Of a DNA stretch of 64,000 nucleotides, positions 24,401 to 35,811 are shown piece by piece. Each line of letters opens with the position of its first letter. Position 1 is the first letter of the stretch. The DNA is from Loxodes magnus (lineage: Eukaryota; Ciliophora; Karyorelictea; Loxodida; Loxodidae). The notes beneath the pieces are model-generated. The model was not told the DNA's origin. It saw only the letters and a list, made by a program, of their open reading frames with translations, and ran no database searches. The translations under genes and the position numbers were made by a program. The stretch covers positions 1 to 64,000 of the forward strand of contig CAMPDV010001245.1 in assembly GCA_946699065.1 (NCBI GenBank), in the 5' to 3' direction.

Positions 24401-25424
24401 CGATACGATGAACTCTGAATCACTGGATATAGCCACAGTATATACATAACTAGTGTGACAACTCATGGTCTTACAGGTACCTGTCTTGACGTCCCATAGT
24501 CTCACAGTATTATAATAACTTCCCGATACAATGAACTCTGAATCACTGGATATAGCCACAGCATATACATAACTAGTGTGACCACTCATGGTCTTACAGG
24601 TACCTGTCTTCACGTCCCATAGTCTCACAGTATTATAATAACTTCCCGATACAATGAACTCTGAATCACTAGATATAGCCGCAGTATATACATAATGTGT
24701 GTGACCACTCATGGTCTTACAGGTACCTGTCTTGACGTCCCATAGTCTCACCGTCTTATCATCACTTCCCGATACGATGAACTCTGAATCACTGGATATA
24801 GCCACAGCATATACACAACTAGTGTGACAACTCATGGTCTTACAGGTACCTGTCTTGACGTCCCATAGTCTCACCGTCTAATCTGCACTTCCCGATACGA
24901 TGAACTCTGAATCACTGGATATAGCCACAGCATATACAGAATCTGTGTGACCACTCATGGTCTTACAGGTACCTGTCTTGACGTCCCATAGTCTCACCGT
25001 CTTATCATCACTTCCCGATACAATGAACTCTGAATCACTGGATATAGCCGCAGTATATACATAACTAGTGTGACCACTCATGGTCTTACAGGTACCTGTC
25101 TTGACGTCCCATAGTCTCACCGTCTTATCATAACTTCCCGATACGATGAACTCTGAATCACTGGATATAGCCACAGCATATACATAACTAGTGTGACCAC
25201 TCATGGTCTTACAGGTACCTGTCTTGACGTCCCATAGTCTCACCGTCTTATCATCACTTCCCGATACAATGAACTCTGAATCACTGGATATAGCCACAGC
25301 ATATACAGAATCTGTGTGACCACTCATGGTCTTACAGGTACCTGTCTTGACGTCCCATAGTCTCACCGTCTTATCATCACTTCCCGATACGATGAACTCT
25401 GAATCACTGGATATAGCCATAGAT
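21370..25424 (-). repeat. 18-unit (2,214-bp) higher-order duplication
   Basis: Two copies of about 1.84 kb, 21,370-23,210 and 23,584-25,424, are offset by exactly 18 units. They share the stop order (21434/23648, 21680/23894, 21926/24140, 22664/24878), the Cys-3 units and the synonymous GTC-to-GTG change in column 34 (near 22,397 and 24,611). They part where one copy has SCVYAVA and the other RSMA near 23,212/25,426. Few single-base differences separate them, which points to a recent segmental duplication by unequal exchange. Confidence 0.85.
21434..24874 (-). pseudogene. Stop-dense WD40 segment with two-unit TAG spacing
   Basis: Seven column-27 TAG codons lie inside this stretch (21434, 21680, 21926, 22664, 23648, 23894, 24140), and an eighth at 24878 closes it. 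The spacings are 2, 2, 6, 8, 2, 2 and 6 units. Every stop follows SAD. The longest open pieces are 244 codons (21926-22660 and 24140-24874, nearly identical to each other) and 326 codons (22664-23644). The repetition of the 2-2-6 pattern comes from an 18-unit duplication annotated separately. The frame is unbroken by indels. Read with a standard code this part cannot make a long protein; read with TAG as sense or skipped it is an ordinary run of blades. Confidence 0.6.
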
Positions 25425-26596
25425 CTTACATAACTAGTGTGACCACTCATGGTCTTACAGGTACCTGTCTTGACGTCCCATAGTCTCACCGTCTTATCAT
25501 CACTTCCCGATACGATGAACTCTGAATCACTGGATATAGACACAGCATATACAGAATCTGTGTGACCACTCATGGTCTTACAGGTACCTGTCTTGACGTC
25601 CCATAGTCTCACCGTCTTATCATCACTTCCCGATACGATGAACTCTGAATCACTGGATATAGACACAGATCTTACATAACTAGTGTGACCACTCATGGTC
25701 TTACAGGTACCTGTCTTCACGTCCCATAGTCTCACAGTATTATAATAACTTCCCGATACAATGAACTCTGAATCACTAGATATAGCCGCAGTATATACAT
25801 AACTAGTGTGACCACTCATGGTCTTACAGGTACCTGTCTTGACGTCCCATAGTCTCACCGTCTTATCATAACTTCCCGATACGATGAACTCTGAATCACT
25901 GGATATAGCCACAGCATATACACAACTAGTGTGACCACTCATGGTCTTACAGGTACCTGTCTTGACGTCCCATAGTCTCACCGTCTTATCATAACTTCCC
26001 GATACGATGAACTCTGAATCACTGGATATAGCCACAGCATATACATAACTAGTGTGACAACTCATGGTCTTACAGGTACCTGTCTTGACGTCCCATAGTC
26101 TCACCGTCTTATCATCACTTCCCGATACGATGAACTCTGAATCACTGGATATAGACAAAGATCTTACATAACTAGTGTGACCACTCATGGTCTTACAGGT
26201 ACCTGTCTTGACGTCCCATAGTCTCACCGTATTATCTAAACTTCCCGATACGATGAACTCTGAATCACTGGATATAGACACAGATCTTACATAACTAGTG
26301 TGACAACTCATGGTCTTACAGGTACCTGTCTTCACGTCCCATAGTCTCACAGTATTATAATAACTTCCCGATACGATGAACTCTGAATCACTGTATATAG
26401 ACACAGATCTTACATAACTAGTGTGACCACTCATGGTCTTACAGGTACCTGTCTTGACGTCCCATAGTCTCACCGTCTTATCATCACTTCCCGATACAAT
26501 GAACTCTGAATCACTGGATATAGCCACAGCATATACACAACTAGTGTGATCACTCATGGTCTTACAGGTACCTGTCTTGACGTCCCATAGTCTCAC
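24878..26596 (-). CDS. WD40 open block, 14 blades
   Basis: An open frame of 572 codons, exactly 14 units from TAG to TAG. It carries the first unit with Leu (TTA) in column 25, near 26,236, together with Asn in column 27 (LDN). Near 26,393 a unit has Tyr in place of Ser 14, a rare change outside the variable windows. The lower half belongs to the 18-unit duplication. The upper part, from about 26,100, is the start of a segment copied again at 27,332 with the same LDN and Tyr-14 units. Confidence 0.7.
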   Translation of the reverse strand: MRLWDVKTGTCKTMSDHTSCVYAVAISSDSEFIVSGSDDKTVRLWDVKTGTCKTMSGHTSYVRSVSIYSDSEFIVSGSYYNTVRLWDVKTGTCKTMSCHTSYVRSVSISSDSEFIVSGSLDNTVRLWDVKTGTCKTMSGHTSYVRSLSISSDSEFIVSGSDDKTVRLWDVKTGTCKTMSCHTSYVYAVAISSDSEFIVSGSYDKTVRLWDVKTGTCKTMSGHTSCVYAVAISSDSEFIVSGSYDKTVRLWDVKTGTCKTMSGHTSYVYTAAISSDSEFIVSGSYYNTVRLWDVKTGTCKTMSGHTSYVRSVSISSDSEFIVSGSDDKTVRLWDVKTGTCKTMSGHTDSVYAVSISSDSEFIVSGSDDKTVRLWDVKTGTCKTMSGHTSYVRSMAISSDSEFIVSGSDDKTVRLWDVKTGTCKTMSGHTDSVYAVAISSDSEFIVSGSDDKTVRLWDVKTGTCKTMSGHTSYVYAVAISSDSEFIVSGSYDKTVRLWDVKTGTCKTMSGHTSYVYTAAISSDSEFIVSGSDDKTVRLWDVKTGTCKTMSGHTDSVYAVAISSDSEFIVSGSAD

Positions 26597-29500
26597 CGTC
26601 TAATCTGCACTTCCCGATACGATGAACTCTGAATCACTGGATATAGCCACAGCATATAAAGAATCTGTGTGACCACTCATGGTCTTACAGGTACCTGTCT
26701 TGACGTCCCATAGTCTCACCGTCTTATCATCACTTCCCGATACAATGAACTCTGAATCACCGGATACAGCCACAGCATATAAAACATTAGTGTGACCACT
26801 CATGGTCTTACAGGTACCTGTCTTGACGTCCCATAGTCTCACCGTCTAATCATAACTTCCCGATACGATGAACTCTGAATCACTGGATATAGCCACAGAT
26901 AATACAGAATCTGTGTGACCACTCATGGTCTTACAGGTACCTGTCTTGACGTCCCATAGTCTCACCGTCTAATCATGACTTCCCGATACGAAGAACTCTG
27001 AATCACTGGATATAGCCACAGCATATACAGACTATCTGTGTGACCACTCATGGTCTTACAGGTACCTGTCTTGACGTCCCATAGTCTCACCGTCTTATCT
27101 CTACTTCCCGATACGATGAACTCTGAATCACTGGATATAGCCACAGCATATACATAACTAGTGTGACCACTCATGGTCTTACAGGTACCTGTCTTGACGT
27201 CCCATAGTCTCACCGTCTTATCAGAACTTCCCGATACAATGAACTCTGAATCACTGGATATAGCCATAGATCTTACATAACTAGTGTGACCACTCATGGT
27301 CTTACAGGTACCTGTCTTGACGTCCCATAGTCTCACCGTCTTATCATCACTTCCCGATACGATGAACTCTGAATCACTGGATATAGACAAAGATCTTACA
27401 TAACTAGTGTGACCACTCATGGTCTTACAGGTACCTGTCTTGACGTCCCATAGTCTCACCGTATTATCTAAACTTCCCGATACGATGAACTCTGAATCAC
27501 TGGATATAGACACAGATCTTACATAACTAGTGTGACAACTCATGGTCTTACAGGTACCTGTCTTCACGTCCCATAGTCTCACAGTATTATAATAACTTCC
27601 CGATACGATGAACTCTGAATCACTGTATATAGACACAGATCTTACATAACTAGTGTGACCACTCATGGTCTTACAGGTACCTGTCTTGACGTCCCATAGT
27701 CTCACCGTCTTATCATCACTTCCCGATACAATGAACTCTGAATCACTGGATATAGCCACAGCATATACACAACTAGTGTGATCACTCATGGTCTTACAGG
27801 TACCTGTCTTGACGTCCCATAGTCTCACCGTCTAATCTGCACTTCCCGATACGATGAACTCTGAATCACTGGATATAGCCACAGCATATAAAGAATCTGT
27901 GTGACCACTCATGGTCTTACAGGTACCTGTCTTGACGTCCCATAGTCTCACCGTCTTATCATCACTTCCCGATACAATGAACTCTGAATCACCGGATACA
28001 GCCACAGCATATAAAACATTAGTGTGACCACTCATGGTCTTACAGGTACCTGTCTTGACGTCCCATAGTCTCACCGTCTAATCATAACTTCCCGATACGA
28101 TGAACTCTGAATCACTGGATATAGCCACAGATAATACAGAATCTGTGTGACCACTCATGGTCTTACAGGTACCTGTCTTGACGTCCCATAGTCTCACCGT
28201 CTAATCATGACTTCCCGATACGAAGAACTTTGAATCACTGGATATAGACACAGATCTTACATAACTAGTGTGACCACTCATGGTCTTACAGGTACCTGTC
28301 TTGACGTCCCATAGTCTCACCGTCTTATCATCACTTCCCGATACGATGAACTCTGAATCACTGGATATAGCCACAGCATATACAGAATCTGTGTGACCAC
28401 TCATGGTCTTACAGGTACCTGTCTTGACGTCCCATAGTCTCACCGTCTAATCATAACTTCCCGATACGATGAACTCTGAATTACTGGATATAACCACAGC
28501 ATATACATAATGTGTGTGACCACTCATGGTCTTACAGGTACCTGTCTTGACGTCCCATAGTCTCACCGTCTTATCATAACTTCCCGATACGATGAACTCT
28601 GAATCACTGGATATAGACAAAGATCTTACATAACTAGTGTGACCACTCATGGTCTTACAGGTACCTGTCTTGACGTCCCATAGTCTCACCGTATTATCTA
28701 AACTTCCCGATACGATGAACTCTGAATCACTGGATATAGCCACAGATCTTACATAACTAGTGTGACCACTCATGGTCTTACAGGTACCTGTCTTGACGTC
28801 CCATAGTCTCACCGTCTTATCAGAACTTCCCGATACGATGAACTCTGAATCACTGGATATAGCCACAGCATATACAGAATCTGTGTGACCACTCATGGTC
28901 TTACAGGTACCTGTCTTGACGTCCCATAGTCTCACCGTCTAATCATAACTTCCCGATACGATGAACTCTGAATTACTGGATATAACCACAGCATAATGTG
29001 TGTACTCATGGTCTTACAGGTACCTGTCTTGACGTCCCATAGTCTCACCGTCTTATCATAACTTCCCGATACGATGAACTCTGAATCACTGGATATAGAC
29101 AAAGATCTTACATAACTAGTGTGACCACTCATGGTCTTACAGGTACCTGTCTTGACGTCCCATAGTCTCACCGTCTTATCAGAACTTCCCGATACGATGA
29201 ACTCTGAATCACTGGATATAGCCACAGATCTTACATAACTAGTGTGACCACTCATGGTCTTACAGGTACCTGTCTTGACGTCCCATAGTCTCACCGTCTT
29301 ATCAGAACTTCCCGATACGATGAACTCTGAATCACTGGATATAGCCACAGCATATACAGAATCTGTGTGACCACTCATGGTCTTACAGGTACCTGTCTTG
29401 ACGTCCCATAGTCTCACCGTCTTATCATCACTTCCCGATACAATGAACTCTGAATCACTGGATATAGCCACAGATAATACAGAACTGTGTGACCACTCAT

Positions 29501-31010
29501 GGTCTTACAGGTACCTGTCTTGACGTCCCATAGTCTCACCGTCTTATCAGAACTTCCCGATACGATGAACTCTGAATCACTAGATATAGCCGCAGTATAT
29601 ACATAACTAGTGTGACAACTCATGGTCTTACAGGTACCTGTCTTGACGTCCCATAGTCTCACCGTCTTATCATCACTTCCCGATACAATGAACTCTGAAT
29701 CACTGGATATAGCCACAGCATATACATAACTAGTGTGACCACTCATGGTCTTACAGGTACCTGTCTTGACGTCCCATAGTCTCACCGTCATATCATCACT
29801 TCCCGATACGATGAACTCTGAATCACTGGATATAGACAAAGATCTTACATAACTAGTGTGACAACTCATGGTCTTACAGGTACCTGTCTTGACGTCCCAT
29901 AGTCTCACCGTATTATCTCTACTTCCCGATACGATGAACTCTGAATCACTGGATATAGCCACAGCATATACACAACTAGTGTGATCACTCATGGTCTTAC
30001 AGGTACCTGTCTTGACGTCCCATAGTCTCACCGTATTATAATAACTTCCCGATACGATGAACTCTGAATCACTGGATATAGCCACAGCATATACAGAATC
30101 TGTGTGACCACTCATGGTCTTACAGGTACCTGTCTTGACGTCCCATAGTCTCACCGTCTTATCATCACTTCCCGATACGATGAACTCTGAATCACTGGAT
30201 ATAGCCACAGCATATAAAGAATCTGTGTGACCACTCATGGTCTTACAGGTACCTGTCTTGACGTCCCATAGTCTCACCGTCTTATCATCACTTCCCGATA
30301 CGATGAACTCTGAATCACTGGATATAGCCACAGCATATAAAGAATCTGTGTGACCACTCATGGTCTTACAGGTACCTGTCTTGACGTCCCATAGTCTCAC
30401 CGTCTTATCATCACTTCCCGATACAATGAACTCTGAATCACCGGATACAGCCACAGCATATAAAACATTAGTGTGACCACTCATGGTCTTACAGGTACCT
30501 GTCTTGACGTCCCATAGTCTCACCGTCTAATCATAACTTCCCGATACGATGAACTCTGAATCACTGGATATAGCCACAGATAATACAGAATCTGTGTGAC
30601 CACTCATGGTCTTACAGGTACCTGTCTTGACGTCCCATAGTCTCACCGTCTAATCATGACTTCCCGATACGAAGAACTCTGAATCACTGGATATAGACAC
30701 AGATCTTACATAACTAGTGTGACCACTCATGGTCTTACAGGTACCTGTCTTGACGTCCCATAGTCTCACCGTCTTATCATCACTTCCCGATACGATGAAC
30801 TCTGAATCACTGGATATAGCCACAGCATATACAGAATCTGTGTGACCACTCATGGTCTTACAGGTACCTGTCTTGACGTCCCATAGTCTCACCGTCTAAT
30901 CATAACTTCCCGATACGATGAACTCTGAATTACTGGATATAACCACAGCATATACATAATGTGTGTGACCACTCATGGTCTTACAGGTACCTGTCTTGAC
31001 GTCCCATAGT
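26100..31010 (-). repeat. Triplicated segment marked by a divergent blade
   Basis: The segment at about 26,100-26,990 recurs at about 27,332-28,222 (offset 1,232 bases: 10 units plus a 2-base gain). Its upper part recurs at about 30,290-31,010 (offset 2,449 from the second copy: 20 units minus 11 bases). A divergent unit with NVLYAVAV at columns 6-13 (near 26,761, 27,993 and 30,442) and a Phe-20 unit just above (near 26,991, 28,221 and 30,671) tag all three. The third copy reads AAG where the first two have TAG (30281 against 26600 and 27832). The indels lie between the copies and so date the insertions and losses relative to the duplications. Confidence 0.8.
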
Positions 31011-31875
31011 CTCACCGTATTATCTAAACTTCCCGATACGATGAACTCTGAATCACTGGATATAGCCACAGATCTTACATAACTAGTGTGACCACTCATG
31101 GTCTTACAGGTACCTGTCTTGACGTCCCATAGTCTCACCGTCTTATCATCACTTCCCGATACAATGAACTCTGAATTACTGGATATAGACACAGATCTTA
31201 CATAACTAGTGTGACCACTCATGGTCTTACAGGTACCTGTCTTGACGTCCCATAGTCTCACCGTCTTATCAGAACTTCCCGATACGATGAACTCTGAATC
31301 ACTGGATATAGCCACAGCATATACAGAATCTGTGTGACCACTCATGGTCTTACAGGTACCTGTCTTGACGTCCCATAGTCTCACCGTATTATCATGACTT
31401 CCCGATACAATGAACTCTGAATCACTGGATATAGCCACAGCATATACACAACTAGTGTGACCACTCATGGTCTTACAGGTACCTGTCTTGACGTCCCATA
31501 GTCTCACCGTCTTATCAGAACTTCCCGATACGATGAACTCTGAATCACTGGATATAGACACAGATCTTACATAACTAGTGTGACCACTCATGGTCTTACA
31601 GGTACCTGTCTTGACGTCCCATAGTCTCACCGTCTTATCTCCACTTCCCGATACGATGAACTCTGAATCACTGGATATAGCCACAGATATACAGAATCTG
31701 TGTGACCACTCATGGTCTTACAGGTACCTGTCTTGACGTCCCATAGTCTCACCGTCTTATCAGAACTTCCCGATACAATGAACTCTGAATCACTGGATAT
31801 AGACACAGATCTTACATAACTAGTGTGACCACTCATGGTCTTACAGGTACCTGTCTTGACGTCCCATAGTCTCAC
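26600..31875 (-). pseudogene. Rearranged WD40 segment with stops and frame changes
   Basis: This is the most broken part of the array. Column-27 TAGs occur at 26600, 26846, 26969, 27832, 28078, 28201, 28447, 28939, 30527, 30650 and 30896. The frame changes four times: a 2-base gain near 27,031, a net 10-base loss near 28,993-29,005 (read as 6 plus 4), and single-base losses near 29,483 and 31,687. After each change the blade frame is lost until the next unit is read in the new register. The longest open pieces are 369 codons (29414-30523), 288 (26962-27828) and 262 (30896-31684); where a piece runs past a frameshift its tail is not blade sequence. Units of the form NVLYAVAVSGD, found only here, occur three times. 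Units with Phe in column 20 near the stops are also limited to this region. Confidence 0.7.
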
Positions 31876-31878
31876 CGT

Positions 31879-34800
31879 CTAATCATAACTTCCCGATACG
31901 ATGAACTCTGAATCACTGGATATAGCCACAGCATATACATAACTAGTGTGACCACTCATGGTCTTACAGGTACCTGTCTTGACGTCCCATAGTCTCACCG
32001 TCTTATCATCACTTCCCGATACGATGAACTCTGAATCACTGGATATAGACACAGATCTTACATAACTAGTGTGACCACTCATGGTCTTACAGGTACCTGT
32101 CTTGACGTCCCATAGTCTCACCGTCTTATCATAACTTCCCGATACGATGAACTCTGAATCACTGGATATAGACACAGATCTTACATAACTAGTGTGACCA
32201 CTCATGGTCTTACAGGTACCTGTCTTGACGTCCCATTGTCTCACCGTATTATCTCCACTTCCCGATACGATGAACTCTGAATCACTGGATATAGCCACAG
32301 CATATACAGAATCTGTGTGACCACTCATGGTCTTACAGGTACCTGTCTTGACGTCCCATAGTCTCACCGTCTTATCATCACTTCCCGATACGATGAACTC
32401 TGAATCACTGGATATAGCCACAGCATATACAGAATCTGTGTGACCACTCATGGTCTTACAGGTACCTGTCTTGACGTCCCATAGTCTCACCGTCTTATCA
32501 TCACTTCCCGATACAATGAACTCTGAATCACTGGATATAGCCACAGCATATACAGAATCTGTGTGACCACTCATGGTCTTACAGGTACCTGTCTTGACGT
32601 CCCATAGTCTCACCGTCTTATCATCACTTCCCGATACGATGAACTCTGAATCACTAGATATAGCCGCAGTATATACATAACTAGTGTGACCACTCATGGT
32701 CTTACAGGTACCTGTCTTGACGTCCCATAGTCTCACCGTCTTATCATCACTTCCCGATACGATGAACTCTGAATCACTGGATATAGCCACAGCATATACA
32801 GAATCTGTGTGACCACTCATGGTCTTACAGGTACCTGTCTTGACGTCCCATAGTCTCACCGTCTTATCATCACTTCCCGATACGATGAACTCTGAATCAC
32901 TGGATATAGCCACAGCATATACACAACTAGTGTGACCACTCATGGTCTTACAGGTACCTGTCTTGACGTCCCATAGTCTCACCGTCTTATCATGACTTCC
33001 CGATACGATGAACTCTGAATCACTGGATATAGCCACAGCATATACATAACTAGTGTGACCACTCATGGTCTTACAGGTACCTGTCTTGACGTCCCATAGT
33101 CTCACCGTATTATCTCTACTTCCCGATACGATGAACTCTGAATCACTGGATATAGCCACAGCATATACAGAATCTGTGTGACCACTCATGGTCTTACAGG
33201 TACCTGTCTTGACGTCCCATAGTCTCACCGTCTTATCATCACTTCCCGATACGATGAACTCTGAATCACTAGATATAGCCGCAGTATATACATAACTAGT
33301 GTGACCACTCATGGTCTTACAGGTACCTGTCTTGACGTCCCATAGTCTCACCGTCTTATCATCACTTCCCGATACGATGAACTCTGAATCACTGGATATA
33401 GCCACAGTATATACATAACTAGTGTGACCACTCATGGTCTTACAGGTACCTGTCTTGACGTCCCATAGTCTCACCGTCTTATCATCACTTCTCGATACGA
33501 TGAACTCTGAATCACTGGATATAGCCACAGCATATACACAACTAGTGTGACCACTCATGGTCTTACAGGTACCTGTTTTGACGTCCCATAGTCTCACCGT
33601 ATTATCTCCACTTCCCGATACGATGAACTCTGAATCACTGGATATAGCCACATCATATACATAACTAGTGTGACCACTCATGGTCTTACAGGTACCTGTC
33701 TTGACGTCCCATTGTCTCACCGTATTATCATCACTTCCCGATACGATGAACTCTGAATCACTGGATATAGCCACAGCATATACAGAATCTGTGTGACCAC
33801 TCATGGTCTTACAGGTACCTGTCTTGACGTCCCATAGTCTCACCGTCTTATCAGAACTTCCCGATACGATGAACTCTGAATCACTGGATATAGCCACAGT
33901 ATATACATAACTAGTGTGACCACTCATGGTCTTACAGGTACCTGTCTTGACGTCCCATAGTCTCACCGTCTTATCATCACTTCCCGATACGATGAACTCT
34001 GAATCACTGGATATAGACACAGATCTTACATAACTAGTGTGACCACTCATGGTCTTACAGGTACCTGTCTTGACGTCCCATAGTCTCACCGTCTTATCTC
34101 CACTTCCCGATACGATGAACTCTGAATCACTGGATATAGCCACAGCATATACACAACTAGTGTGATCACTCATGGTCTTACAGGTACCTGTCTTGACGTC
34201 CCATTGTCTCACCGTATTATCTCCACTTCCCGATACGATGAACTCTGAATCACTGGATATAGCCACAGCATATACATAACTAGTGTGACCACTCATGGTC
34301 TTACAGGTACCTGTCTTGACGTCCCATAGTCTCACCGTCTTATCATCACTTCCCGATACAATGAACTCTGAATCACTGGATATAGCCACAGCATATACAG
34401 AATCTGTGTGACCACTCATGGTCTTACAGGTACCTGTCTTGACGTCCCATAGTCTCACCGTCTTATCAGAACTTCCCGATACGATGAACTCTGAATCACT
34501 GGATATAGCCATAGATCTTACATAACTAGTGTGACCACTCATGGTCTTACAGGTACCTGTCTTGACGTCCCATAGTCTCACCGTCTTATCAGAACTTCCC
34601 GATACGATGAACTCTGAATCACTGGATATAGACAAAGATCTTACATAACTAGTGTGACCACTCATGGTCTTACAGGTACCTGTCTTGACGTCCCATAGTC
34701 TCACCGTCTTATCAGAACTTCCCGATACGATGAACTCTGAATCACTGGATATAGCCACAGTATATACATAACTAGTGTGACCACTCATGGTCTTACAGGT

Positions 34801-35811
34801 ACCTGTCTTGACGTCCCATAGTCTCACCGTCTTATCATCACTTCTCGATACGATGAACTCTGAATCACTGGATATAGCCACAGCATATACACAACTAGTG
34901 TGACCACTCATGGTCTTACAGGTACCTGTTTTGACGTCCCATTGTCTCACCGTATTATCTCCACTTCCCGATACGATGAACTCTGAATCACTGGATATAG
35001 CCACAGCATATACAGAATCTGTGTGACCACTCATGGTCTTACAGGTACCTGTCTTGACGTCCCATAGTCTCACCGTCTTATCATCACTTCCCGATACGAT
35101 GAACTCTGAATCACTGGATATAGACACAGCATATACATAACTAGTGTGACCACTCATGGTCTTACAGGTACCTGTCTTGACGTCCCATAGTCTCACCGTC
35201 TTATCAGAACTTCCCGATACGATGAACTCTGAATCACTGGATATAGCCACAGCATATACAGAATCTGTGTGACCACTCATGGTCTTACAGGTACCTGTCT
35301 TGACGTCCCATAGTCTCACCGTATTATCTCTACTTCCCGATACGATGAACTCTGAATCACTGGATATAGCCACAGATAATACAGAATCTGTGTGACCACT
35401 CATGGTCTTACAGGTACCTGTCTTGACGTCCCATAGTCTCACCGTCTTATCATCACTTCCCGATACGATGAACTCTGAATCACTGGATATAGCCACAGCA
35501 TATACAGAATCTGTGTGACCACTCATGGTCTTACAGGTACCTGTCTTGACGTCCCATAGTCTCACCGTCTTATCAGAACTTCCCGATACGATGAACTCTG
35601 AATCACTGGATATAGCCACAGCATATACAGAATCTGTGTGACCACTCATGGTCTTACAGGTACCTGTCTTGACGTCCCATAGTCTCACCGTCTTATCATC
35701 ACTTCCCGATACGATGAACTCTGAATCACTGGATATAGCCACAGCATATACAGAATCTGTGTGACCACTCATGGTCTTACAGGTACCTGTCTTGACGTCC
35801 CATAGTCTCAC
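31879..35811 (-). CDS. WD40 open block, 32 blades, Gln-31 type
   Basis: An open frame of 1,310 codons from TAG 35815 to TAG 31879. Here units with Gln for Leu in column 31 (VRQWD) appear for the first time from the left, near 32,236. They usually go with Gly in column 25 and Asn in column 27 (GDN). Two units have Arg for Gly in column 23 (GGA to AGA, near 33,490 and 34,846), 11 units apart. Columns 9-12 gain the strings YDVA and LSVA. Asp is the commonest residue in column 25. There is no indel within the block, and the frame holds from here to 57,385. Confidence 0.77.
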   Translation of the reverse strand: MRLWDVKTGTCKTMSGHTDSVYAVAISSDSEFIVSGSDDKTVRLWDVKTGTCKTMSGHTDSVYAVAISSDSEFIVSGSSDKTVRLWDVKTGTCKTMSGHTDSVYAVAISSDSEFIVSGSDDKTVRLWDVKTGTCKTMSGHTDSVLSVAISSDSEFIVSGSRDNTVRLWDVKTGTCKTMSGHTDSVYAVAISSDSEFIVSGSSDKTVRLWDVKTGTCKTMSGHTSYVYAVSISSDSEFIVSGSDDKTVRLWDVKTGTCKTMSGHTDSVYAVAISSDSEFIVSGSGDNTVRQWDVKTGTCKTMSGHTSCVYAVAISSDSEFIVSRSDDKTVRLWDVKTGTCKTMSGHTSYVYTVAISSDSEFIVSGSSDKTVRLWDVKTGTCKTMSGHTSYVRSLSISSDSEFIVSGSSDKTVRLWDVKTGTCKTMSGHTSYVRSMAISSDSEFIVSGSSDKTVRLWDVKTGTCKTMSGHTDSVYAVAISSDSEFIVSGSDDKTVRLWDVKTGTCKTMSGHTSYVYAVAISSDSEFIVSGSGDNTVRQWDVKTGTCKTMSDHTSCVYAVAISSDSEFIVSGSGDKTVRLWDVKTGTCKTMSGHTSYVRSVSISSDSEFIVSGSDDKTVRLWDVKTGTCKTMSGHTSYVYTVAISSDSEFIVSGSSDKTVRLWDVKTGTCKTMSGHTDSVYAVAISSDSEFIVSGSDDNTVRQWDVKTGTCKTMSGHTSYVYDVAISSDSEFIVSGSGDNTVRLWDVKTGTCKTMSGHTSCVYAVAISSDSEFIVSRSDDKTVRLWDVKTGTCKTMSGHTSYVYTVAISSDSEFIVSGSDDKTVRLWDVKTGTCKTMSGHTSYVYTAAISSDSEFIVSGSDDKTVRLWDVKTGTCKTMSGHTDSVYAVAISSDSEFIVSGSRDNTVRLWDVKTGTCKTMSGHTSYVYAVAISSDSEFIVSGSHDKTVRLWDVKTGTCKTMSGHTSCVYAVAISSDSEFIVSGSDDKTVRLWDVKTGTCKTMSGHTDSVYAVAISSDSEFIVSGSDDKTVRLWDVKTGTCKTMSGHTSYVYTAAISSDSEFIVSGSDDKTVRLWDVKTGTCKTMSGHTDSVYAVAISSDSEFIVSGSDDKTVRLWDVKTGTCKTMSGHTDSVYAVAISSDSEFIVSGSDDKTVRLWDVKTGTCKTMSGHTDSVYAVAISSDSEFIVSGSGDNTVRQWDVKTGTCKTMSGHTSYVRSVSISSDSEFIVSGSYDKTVRLWDVKTGTCKTMSGHTSYVRSVSISSDSEFIVSGSDDKTVRLWDVKTGTCKTMSGHTSYVYAVAISSDSEFIVSGSYD

